DNA from: Leishmania mexicana MHOM/GT/2001/U1103 | Lineage: Eukaryota > Euglenozoa > Kinetoplastea > Trypanosomatida > Trypanosomatidae | DNA: 64,000 nucleotides | Assembly: GCF_000234665.1 (NCBI RefSeq) | Contig: NC_018326.1 | Coordinates: forward strand, 372,001-436,000 | Direction of reading: 5' to 3' | Part shown: positions 37,556-46,091 of the stretch, piece by piece | Numbering within the stretch: position 1 is the first letter of the stretch | Layout: every line of letters begins with the position of its first letter | The notes under the pieces: model-generated | What the model was told of the DNA's origin: nothing | Seen by the model: the letters and a program-made list of their open reading frames with translations, nothing else | The model's database searches: none | Translations under genes and position numbers: made by a program

Positions 37556-40500
37556 ATGCAGGCGAACAAGTATCTGCATCCCATGGATGACGAGGTCGAT
37601 GCGCGCGACATTGCTGCTCTCTTAGCGGAGCTGCAGGATGTCGGCGGCACCGTCACGGGTAGCAGCGACGCCACGAACGCGCGTCCGTACGGTGAGGCCT
37701 CGATGCGCCGCGGTGTTGTTGGCGGAACGAGTGTGCTCAAGGATCAGCAGCGCAGTGCCAATGCGGCACCTAGCCTGCCTCGCCGTGTCAGCACCGGCGA
37801 GGGAGGCGCAAGTGTCCCGATCCGCCCGGGAATGCGTCCAAGTTCCACTGCCGCCGCATCGAGATCGCTAGCCCCCATCAGCTTTTCTACGTACAGCGCA
37901 GCCGATACAGGGCTCACGGATGCGCAGCTTAGCTCGCAGCGGCTGTCCGCCACGCCGCTTGGCGTGCGACTGACACCTCTGGGCGACAGCAACGGCGCAG
38001 CCGCCCCTGCCCCCATCCCACCACTGCTGTCGTCGTCACCGCGAAAGGCCCCCCTGCCTGCATCTCCCTCCCGTGCCAACACCGCTGCGGACGCGGGGGC
38101 ACCGGAACCGCCGCTGACGTCTCAGTCACCTCTCCCTCCGCTGCCCAGCCTTGGAGCTCGCGGCTCGCGAGCTGGCGGCACCAAGGTTACGGAGGTCGGC
38201 GGGGATCTGGGCGAAGGGGCCTCCGCGTCCGTTCCCGTTGATGTGCTCCCATGGCCCGCGTCAAGCGAGGCATCCACCGGCGGCAATGAGGGCCTGTTGC
38301 CGAAGGCCGTCCCTGCCGCCGCTGCTGCTGCTGCTGCCACAGCGGTGTCGTCAATGCCCGAGGCACCGCGCGAGGTGAACTTTCTGCCGATCATGTGTGC
38401 GCGATATCTCCGCCCGGTCGGGCTCACACCAACCGCCCGGTCGGGTCACACCCTCACTCCTGTCACGCCTGACACGATGCTTCTCTTCGGCGGCCTCGAT
38501 CTCCATGGCGAGGAGACGACGTCGCTCATGGCCTTCAACGCGACCACCATTTCGTGGGAACCTCTCTATACCTTGTCAGAGGCCCCAGTGGCGCGCCACA
38601 GTCACGCCGCCTGTGCCTATGATGGGCGGTACCTCATCATCAGCGGTGGCGTCGCGCAGCACGGCGGTGCAGTGCTGAACGACATGCACGTCTACGACCT
38701 GGACACACACCATTGGCGCTGTGTGTGGGACGGGCAGCGGGATGGGTCAGCGGAGAACCGCAACGAGCCCGGGCCGCGCTTCGGGCATACGATGGTGCTG
38801 CATGACGATCGACTTTACCTGTACGGAGGGAAAACCACGAGCGAGTCGCGCCAGCGCACACGGCGCGGCTCCGGCACCGGGAGCGTGGTAGCCGCGACGA
38901 CGGCAGCCGCGACACTTGCGAGCGGCTCGGACGTGTATGTGTTCTCGCTGAACAGCTACCAGTGGCGACGGCGCGTGCGGGCGGCTAAGGAGCACCACTC
39001 CCCTCCTCCTGAGCAGGCGGCGGCAGTTCAGAACTCAGAGAAGCCGGGCGAAGACGCAAATGCGGAGAGTCATCAGACGGTGCGCACCCGCCCTGCCACG
39101 CGCACCTACCACGCCGCGTGTATCAGGGGAAACACCATGTACATTAACGGCGGCGCAGGGGCGTCGGAGGTGCTCACCGATACGTGGTCAGTGCAGCTGC
39201 ACACGGGAGAGTGGCACTGCGTGCACCGGGGCGGTACCGCCGACGCCGTTCCACGCGAGAAGCACGCCATCTTTGTGTGCGGTGAGGCACTGTTGCTCGT
39301 CGGCGGGTGCAGCGGTGGGAGTTTGAACGAGCGCATCACCGGCAAGTTCACGCATTTTTCCGTGGTGCTGCCGCTGGTTGGCAACGCGGCCAGCGCACCG
39401 TGTTGGATTCCGGTGGCGATGGGCAACATGTCCATTGTGCAGCCGCACAGGAAGAGCTTTGCAGCTGCGCTGGCGGGCGGCTTCGTCTACGTATTCGGCG
39501 GTGTGTGTGGGGCGGACCCGGCAACGAACTCGATGGTGCGCTTCCTGGCTGCTGATGGCTATGTCTCGGAGAACGATCAGGCAGCGGTGGCCACCAGCGG
39601 CGGCGACGGAGGTGCTCAGCGGCTCCGACTGAAGCTTCAGCAGTTGCGGGAACAGCAACAAGGCACACCGTTTGACTGCTACGTGTATGCTGGCACGTAT
39701 GGCAGTGCAGATATGGCATCTGCCGTTGCGCAGCTGCAAGCTCCGTGGGCCTCAGGGGCGGCCAGAGAGGACGGTGGGCTTCAGCAACAGCAGCAGCAGA
39801 TGAAGACTGGGGAGGAGGATGTACCGATAGCTGGTCTGCATCGCGCCATCGTGCATCAGCGTGCGCCGCTCCTCCTCAAGCAGCTCGAGGGTTGTCGCTC
39901 GGAGTTGTACAGCTGCGGAAGTGGTGCCGCCTTGTCCACCGCCAGAGCACCAGGACAGCAGCAGCAGCAGCAGAACCGCACCCCGTTAGACATGGGCCGT
40001 GATGAGGTGGACGCACTCTTGCAGCAGGTTTCCGAGGGACAGCGCGGCGGGGGCGCAAGGGCAGTCGACCCATCGTCTGCAGCCAAAGACAGCACTGCAC
40101 GGGCAGGCGCCTCGGCTGGTGGGGCAGGTGGTCTGCCCATATACTTCACAAACGGCACGCCGCGCGCCCCTGGCTTGGCACAGCCGCTCACGGCCGATGC
40201 CCTGCAGTGCCTCGTCGACTACGTCTACTGGGGTGGCCTGAAGGCCAAATACCGCGTGCTGTTGGAGAAGGACGAGGACGGCGGCGACGGTGCGGAGGCG
40301 AATAGTGGCCGTCCTACTGCGAGCACCAGTGAGAACAGCTTCACGGCCGAGTACCGAGCGCGTCTGGTGCAGACGCTGGAGATCGTCAAGGCAGCCGGTG
40401 AGACCTACGAGCTAGCTCCCCTGGCTACTCTCTGCGCGAGTCTACTGGCGGGTGATCGGGAGCAGGTGCGGCTGGCACGGCAGCGGAGCACCGAGCAGCT

Positions 40501-41251
40501 GCGCAGCGACATGGCCGCGCTTCTCAGCGCGCCGTCCATCGGTGCCAACACTACCATGGTAGTTGTGGACCCACATACAAAGGCGCAGTCGGTGCATGTG
40601 CTTCATGCCTGCATCTTGCTGACTGCTAGCGATCTCTTCACCGAGCTGCTGCGGCCGCTCTACCGCACCGTAAGCGGCGGGCCCGCGAGCGGTGGCACCT
40701 TGTCCAACCGTGTCGGCTCACTGGCAGCGAAGCTGAGCACGGCAGCAGCCGCCTCACCGCTTGCGCTCCTCACGAGCTCGTCGAAGCGGACTGTACTGAT
40801 CGGTCCAGTGCCCTTGCCGCTCCTGGCTGTGCAGCCCATCCTGCGCTACCTCTACACCCAGCAGCTTCAGGCGCCGTCCGAGACCGCGTTCGAGGTGATG
40901 CTCGGCGCGCATCAGCTTCGCCTCACAGAGCTACAGTCGCTCTGCGAGGCCGCCGTGGCTCGAGAGGTGGTGAACTACCAGACTTGTTGCTCCCTCTACC
41001 ACCTGGCGCGCAAGTACCAGGCATCGCTACTCGAGGAAATCGCGCTCTTGACGGCCGTTTCGGGCTTCGCCACGGTGCGCAACACCTCTGCCTACCAACT
41101 GCTGTCCGATGAAGAGAAGCAGAACATCGACGCCGTGGCAGCGGAGCTGGGCTCGTCGACTTGGGTGCCGCCCCCGCAGCCAATGGCGGAGATGAAGTCA
41201 AGGGCCACCTACAACTCCCGCTGGGACTCCTCAGCGCCGTCGGCACTGTAA
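37556..41251 (+). CDS. Kelch-repeat protein with two C-terminal BTB-like domains (1231 aa)
   Basis: After a Ser/Ala/Pro-rich N-terminus (1 to about 275) come Kelch blades from about 285 to 660: RSGHTLTPV with LLFGGLD, RHSHAACAYDGRYLIISGG, PRFGHTMVLHDDRLYLYGG, TRTYHAACIRGNTMYINGG and PREKHAIFV with LLVGG, plus a sixth at about 640 (VYVFGG). About 755-970 carries BTB features with Gln/Ala-rich insertions (HRAIVHQRAPLLLKQL ... ALQCLVDYVYWGG). About 1005-1100 is a second BTB (HVLHACILLTASDLFTELL ... PILRYLYTQQL), followed by a BACK-like helical region to about 1190. Kelch followed by two BTB units is the architecture of LZTR1, a CUL3 substrate adaptor. A role as a ubiquitin-ligase adaptor is inference. 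The stop is TAA at 41249-41251. Confidence 0.85.
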   Translation: MQANKYLHPMDDEVDARDIAALLAELQDVGGTVTGSSDATNARPYGEASMRRGVVGGTSVLKDQQRSANAAPSLPRRVSTGEGGASVPIRPGMRPSSTAAASRSLAPISFSTYSAADTGLTDAQLSSQRLSATPLGVRLTPLGDSNGAAAPAPIPPLLSSSPRKAPLPASPSRANTAADAGAPEPPLTSQSPLPPLPSLGARGSRAGGTKVTEVGGDLGEGASASVPVDVLPWPASSEASTGGNEGLLPKAVPAAAAAAAATAVSSMPEAPREVNFLPIMCARYLRPVGLTPTARSGHTLTPVTPDTMLLFGGLDLHGEETTSLMAFNATTISWEPLYTLSEAPVARHSHAACAYDGRYLIISGGVAQHGGAVLNDMHVYDLDTHHWRCVWDGQRDGSAENRNEPGPRFGHTMVLHDDRLYLYGGKTTSESRQRTRRGSGTGSVVAATTAAATLASGSDVYVFSLNSYQWRRRVRAAKEHHSPPPEQAAAVQNSEKPGEDANAESHQTVRTRPATRTYHAACIRGNTMYINGGAGASEVLTDTWSVQLHTGEWHCVHRGGTADAVPREKHAIFVCGEALLLVGGCSGGSLNERITGKFTHFSVVLPLVGNAASAPCWIPVAMGNMSIVQPHRKSFAAALAGGFVYVFGGVCGADPATNSMVRFLAADGYVSENDQAAVATSGGDGGAQRLRLKLQQLREQQQGTPFDCYVYAGTYGSADMASAVAQLQAPWASGAAREDGGLQQQQQQMKTGEEDVPIAGLHRAIVHQRAPLLLKQLEGCRSELYSCGSGAALSTARAPGQQQQQQNRTPLDMGRDEVDALLQQVSEGQRGGGARAVDPSSAAKDSTARAGASAGGAGGLPIYFTNGTPRAPGLAQPLTADALQCLVDYVYWGGLKAKYRVLLEKDEDGGDGAEANSGRPTASTSENSFTAEYRARLVQTLEIVKAAGETYELAPLATLCASLLAGDREQVRLARQRSTEQLRSDMAALLSAPSIGANTTMVVVDPHTKAQSVHVLHACILLTASDLFTELLRPLYRTVSGGPASGGTLSNRVGSLAAKLSTAAAASPLALLTSSSKRTVLIGPVPLPLLAVQPILRYLYTQQLQAPSETAFEVMLGAHQLRLTELQSLCEAAVAREVVNYQTCCSLYHLARKYQASLLEEIALLTAVSGFATVRNTSAYQLLSDEEKQNIDAVAAELGSSTWVPPPQPMAEMKSRATYNSRWDSSAPSAL

Positions 41252-42734
41252 CGGCGGTGTACCCAGACGCGCGTGCGCATGAGCGTGAGAAGAGGAGGAG
41301 GAGGGGTATGCGGGTTTTTCGGCCACGGCCCGTACTGCCGCGTCCCCCCCCCCTTCCCCCCGTGCGCGCGATCAAGTTAGCGCTGCTCTCCTCCTCTCTC
41401 CGCCCTCTTTTGCTTGTGCGTGTTCTGTACTCACCACAGTGCCGTCTCGCTCTCGTGTGGCGCACCTCGCCGCCGCCCACCCACCCACACACACACACAC
41501 ACACATCCCTCTCCCCTGTATCCGTCGCCGGCGCTGGCCTCTTATCCATTGTTCGCCTCCCCTGCTCGAGCGTCGGGGGTGGGAGGGAGGGGAGAGCTCC
41601 TTGTGTCTTCGTTTTCTTGTGATGTACCCGCGAGGGAGAAGATCCCCTGTGCGTGTGTTTCAACGTGGTGGTGGTGGTGTTAGCTTCCCCGCTCCTCTCC
41701 TCCCCCCCCACGCTTTTACCATCATCTCCCTCTCTCTTCCTGCCTGCCTTCTACTCGCCAACCTTTTGTGTCCGTGCTATCCATGATGTACATGCGCCGC
41801 GTTGTTCCATGCCTCCCTCCCCCCTTCCGCCCCTTCCTCTCTCATCATCATCCTCTTGCTCTCCCCTCATGCTGTGTGGCTCACTACTGCCCTCCTCCCC
41901 ATAACGGGAACAGTCCGCCTGTGATGGCGACACACGCACGCACGCAGAGACGCAACGCACTCACTGACCTGCCCCCGCACATCCCCTCTGTGCATCTGTA
42001 TGCCCAGCCCCTCTCCTCCTCCTCCTCCTTACACCCTTTCTCTGCCTTTCACACACAGGATTGCCCGCGCTGGGAGCCATGACCACGTCGCTCGTAGCAC
42101 TGTCAGCAGGAACCCAATAGAGCCTTCACGCACCCTTGTAGACGGACTTCGCCTCCCCTCCCCCCCCCCGGGCTCTGACCTCTCCGCCTTCTCGGCGGCC
42201 CATCCAAGCCTCTCCTTCACCGCGGATGACGTGACGTGTTCGTCTACTACACTCTCTCTCCCCCTCCCTCCAAAAAAAACCACGAGCCACTTTACCTTGC
42301 ACAGCTGACGTCTCAGCCGAAATCCGCATCGCGGGTGCTCGTTGGAACGGTCGTGGGTGCGTGCGTCCGCGTCTCTTCGTTGCGAGTCATCAAGGGTTGC
42401 TGAGTAGGGGAGGAGTGGGTTGTGGTGGGGGGGCGTCAGACGATACGCTTGGTCCTCCGCTGACTTCTCCTTGCCTTCTGCCTTCGTGCCTACCGCCCTG
42501 TCCCCTTACGTCACTGTCCTCTTTCTCCGCCTTGCCCCGCCTGTGACACATCATACGCGCCTACGCGCGCACGGAGGTACTCTGTGCCATCCACGAGGCG
42601 TGAAGCGGGCCATCGCTCTACACCACCTATTTTTCTTACACACTTATCACGCCTTTTTCAGTGGTGTACCGTCCACCCGCCGCCGCCGCCCACCCACCCC
42701 TCCCCCCGAACTCGTCCCCACCCTCTCCGGCATC
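41252..42734. other. Spacer between Kelch-BTB and coiled-coil genes
   Basis: No gene. CT-rich throughout, with a CA tract at 41486-41505. Pyrimidine-rich runs near 42470-42540 and 42628-42660 with a following AG at 42660-42661 are plausible acceptors for the next gene. Confidence 0.65.
41486..41505. repeat. (CA)10 microsatellite
   Basis: CA dinucleotides preceded by CCCA units. Confidence 0.9.
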
Positions 42735-44774
42735 ATGCACAAGCGTAGTGGCGTGTTGCGTGGGGTGCAGAGTGGCATCAGCGTCGGTCGGCTGCGTCTC
42801 GCCGAGCAGTTTAGCACGATGGAGGGCTGGCAGCGCCTTCAGGACCAGCGCTTCGATCAGTACGTGAAGGAGAAGCGGCAGAAGCAGTACTTCGATGCGT
42901 TCGACCAGCGTGTGGAGCGCGCCTTTCGAGTTGCAGCGAAGTTGCACAAGGCGGAGGTCGTGAACGCCTTCAAGCGCAAGGTGAAGGGCAGCAGCGAAGG
43001 CAAGTGGACGGCTGCCGTCGCGTTGGAGGTGAAGTCAGCGGTGGAGGAGCGGTTGCGCTGGCTGAGAGACGTGTGGTCGCAGATCGACGCAGACTACCGT
43101 AGCAGCAATGCAGAGAGGCAGGCGAAGGCGTCGCGTGAGATATCTGACGCGCTGCGTGGCGAGCCCGGGGCGTATATGCAGTGGGTCTACGAGCGCAAGC
43201 GCGAGGATCGCTTTGCCGGTCCAAAAGAGAAGGCGGCGCGCGAGGCAGAGCTGAGCGCCGCGGAGCTGCCCGAGGTCACGGACGACGAAGCGAACCGCTA
43301 CCACAGCCTTTCCTTGCGCATGGCTGATATTGAGCACAACGTGAAGAGCCGCTTTGGCATTGCTGGTCAGCAGCACTGGGCGGAGCTGCAGGCCGCCAAA
43401 GACGAGGCGTACGAGCAAAAGTTGGACACGGCGGCCAAACTGTATGAGAAGCTGCTAGACCAGAGTGCGCGGTTCGACGATAGCCGGCGGACGGCGCTGC
43501 TGCGGAGTAACGTAGAACGCGTACACCAGGCACAGGTCCGATTCAAGGCGTCGATGGAGATGGAGAAGGAGCGCGAGCGACTTGTTGAGGCGCACGAGGC
43601 CATGCGCGAGGAGCGCAAGCGGCAGGCCAAGGCGGAGCGCATCGCCATCCTCCAAGAGGCGGCCGAGCTGCGCCGCAGTGGGGCCACGGCAGAGGAAATC
43701 AACCAGTACGCTCGGCAGCGGCAACTGGAAGCACACGCGCGCCGACAGGCGGAATACCAGCTGCAGGAGCGCGACCTGCTTCAGCAGAAGAAGGCGCACT
43801 ATCTTGACATGATCGAGAAGTTCAAGGATGAGGTGGAGATGCGGGAGGGGCAGGAGATGCTCCAGAAACAGGAGCCTGGGCTGCGCTCGCAGCGCAGCCA
43901 CGGCGACGCCGAGTCGAGTGGCGCGCCAAAGCTTAACGCGTTTGGCTTCATGGACGCCGACCGCCTTGACGACCCTGCCGCGTCGCAGCTAGCTGCAAGC
44001 GGTGCCACGGGGCACTCGGCCACCCTCCAAGAGAGCTCGACTGACCGGGCCGCCGCCACCGCTTCCGCCGCCGCACCGGGCCTGTCCGCAGCACAGCGAT
44101 CTCGCAAGAAGGCGCTGTGGGATGTTATTGAGAAGGACCGGTACGAGGACCCGTTCATGACGATCCACCAAGCTCGCCTCGACGCTGCTGCGACGTATGA
44201 CCCGCTGTATGCTAAGCACCTCGCCACGACCTTGGCGCAAGGCAAGAAGTACACGAAGCAGGGCTTCGGCGAGCTCGCGGCTGGTGGCGATATGGACCGG
44301 CACGTGTTCAAGGCCACAGGGCGGACCATGCGCCCGTACCAATGGGGCCTTTCCTCCAACGTTGTGCATGATGTTGACGGCGACGGCAGCAACGACTACT
44401 TCCTAGGCCTCAACTGCCACGTGCAGAACCCCGAGACGGGCGACATTGATTGGCGGTACGAGAAGAAGGCGGGCGGCGCTGTCTTCCGCGGTCCGCTGCT
44501 GTATCGCATGGGCGCCAAACGCGAAGCCGGCGAGCCCGGCAGCGCCACAATGGACCCGTCGACGGCGACAGTGCGGCGCTTCTCGCCGCTAACGACGACG
44601 TCATCGAAGTCCGCCTCAAAGGCCGCACTTCCATCGCCAGCCCGGCAAGTCGGTTCCACAGCCTCGCCTCCGGCGGTGCGCCGAAGTCGTGCAAGCGGGT
44701 CAATGAACCGACGTGTCACCCATAGCACAAGTGCTGTCGCAGCACCGTCCCTTCCGAGCTGGCGGAGCAGCTAA
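42735..44774 (+). CDS. Coiled-coil protein, possibly mitochondrial, unknown function (679 aa)
   Basis: The N-terminus MHKRSGVLRGVQSGISVGRL is basic, Ser/Gly-rich and lacks acidic residues until about 24, consistent with but not proving mitochondrial import. Residues 30-390 are strongly helical and charged, with long heptad-like stretches (KEKRQKQYFDAFDQRVERAF, MEKERERLVEAHEAMREERK). After a linker, the C-terminal region (about 455-600) is mixed and probably folded (RYEDPFMTIHQARLDAAATY, MRPYQWGLSSNVV). DVDGDGSND at 546-554 follows the DxDxDG pattern of a calcium-binding loop, though without an obvious EF-hand pair. The last 70 residues are Ser/Ala-rich. I do not recognise a family. The start is the first ATG, 105 codons into a longer open frame. 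The stop is TAA at 44772-44774. Confidence 0.83.
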   Translation: MHKRSGVLRGVQSGISVGRLRLAEQFSTMEGWQRLQDQRFDQYVKEKRQKQYFDAFDQRVERAFRVAAKLHKAEVVNAFKRKVKGSSEGKWTAAVALEVKSAVEERLRWLRDVWSQIDADYRSSNAERQAKASREISDALRGEPGAYMQWVYERKREDRFAGPKEKAAREAELSAAELPEVTDDEANRYHSLSLRMADIEHNVKSRFGIAGQQHWAELQAAKDEAYEQKLDTAAKLYEKLLDQSARFDDSRRTALLRSNVERVHQAQVRFKASMEMEKERERLVEAHEAMREERKRQAKAERIAILQEAAELRRSGATAEEINQYARQRQLEAHARRQAEYQLQERDLLQQKKAHYLDMIEKFKDEVEMREGQEMLQKQEPGLRSQRSHGDAESSGAPKLNAFGFMDADRLDDPAASQLAASGATGHSATLQESSTDRAAATASAAAPGLSAAQRSRKKALWDVIEKDRYEDPFMTIHQARLDAAATYDPLYAKHLATTLAQGKKYTKQGFGELAAGGDMDRHVFKATGRTMRPYQWGLSSNVVHDVDGDGSNDYFLGLNCHVQNPETGDIDWRYEKKAGGAVFRGPLLYRMGAKREAGEPGSATMDPSTATVRRFSPLTTTSSKSASKAALPSPARQVGSTASPPAVRRSRASGSMNRRVTHSTSAVAAPSLPSWRSS

Positions 44775-46091
44775 GCAGCGTCGGCGCGTATACATATGTT
44801 AGGCTGGGGTGCTGTTCAAGTCGCCCCCCTTCTCGTTCTTCTTCACTGCTGTTGGCCCTGCTCGCAGTGTAGTCACGTATAACTATCCGCAGCACCGTGG
44901 ACGCATTCACGCGCGCGTCCCCACTCCTGTCACCAGGCCGTCACGATATAGTACCCGTTGGTACCGTTGTCAGTTGTTTTTAGTTGGTTCACAGACTCTT
45001 CTCCATGTGCTTGGTGCATGTGTGTGTGTGTCTGTGGTCGCACCAGCCCACGTCCTCCTCCCCCTCTCTCTATCTCGCATTGCTCGCACGCGACGCACGT
45101 GCACACCTGTGCTGGGTACTTTCAACTCGGCAAGACACACACACACACGGGGGGAGAGAGAGATACGGCAGAATAAAAAAAGCGAAGGCAAAGTAATACG
45201 TGCGCAGACGGGCATGCACACCTCCCCCCCCCCCCACGCTAACGTCAGGGGTGCACGCAAGTCAGACCCCCCACACACACACATACACACCTCCTCGTCA
45301 CACCTTCTACCCTCTGAACCTCTAGAAGGGCAGGGGAGGAAGGGGGCAGTGGGCGAGCATTGGTGGTGGTCAGTGGGCCTCTTCGCCTCCGCCCCTCCCC
45401 GTCTTCTGCTCTCATCCCCCATTCGCAACCGCTGCAGCACTTGGATGCCGTGAGTCGACTGCCCTCTCTTCTCCTTCTCCTTCCTCTGTCGCGCTGTTCG
45501 GCACGCGGCGCACGTGCATATGACGACCAACGCCTTTTTCTCTCTCTCCCACACGCATGCGTGCGCTCTGGCGGCGACGGGTGGGGTTGAGGGGGGGAGC
45601 AGGGCGGGTGCGTGTCCGACAACGGCAGCTTCTGTTTCTTTACGGTGTGTTCTCGCTGGTGTTTGTCGCTTGCTTCCCTTCTCTTGGTGACGTCTGGGTC
45701 GGTCAGTCGGTCGGACGGCCTGGCATTCCAGCTATCGGCAGCACTGCTCACCACACCCCCCTCTTGGCACTCCTGTTCTTGTACTCTTTCCGTCGTCCTT
45801 TGTACGCTTACGTGTCTTCAGCGCTTCTCCACGTCACGCCCACGCGCACGCGCGTCCTCCTGTCTCCACTGCTTCTTCCTATCGTGCATCCTCCACGCCC
45901 ACTCCATCATTCACCAGTCAGGCCACTACGCCCCCCCCCCACCACCACCACCATCACCCTCCTCACCGCCTGCACTGCCGCCCCGGCATCACCACAGCTT
46001 TTCGATCTCTCTCCCTCCCTCGCCGTCCCACCCCCACCCCCGCGGCATCTGCGAAAACATACAAGGGAGATAGAGAGACGGCGCAGAGACG
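44775..46091. other. Spacer before the MFS transporter gene
   Basis: No gene. It contains a GT tract near 45018-45032, a CA tract near 45134-45148, a C12 run (45224-45235), a second CA tract near 45272-45288 and long CT-rich sequence from 45370 to 46050 with several AGs just before the ATG. Confidence 0.65.
45224..45235. repeat. C12 homopolymer
   Basis: Twelve C residues in the spacer. Confidence 0.85.
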
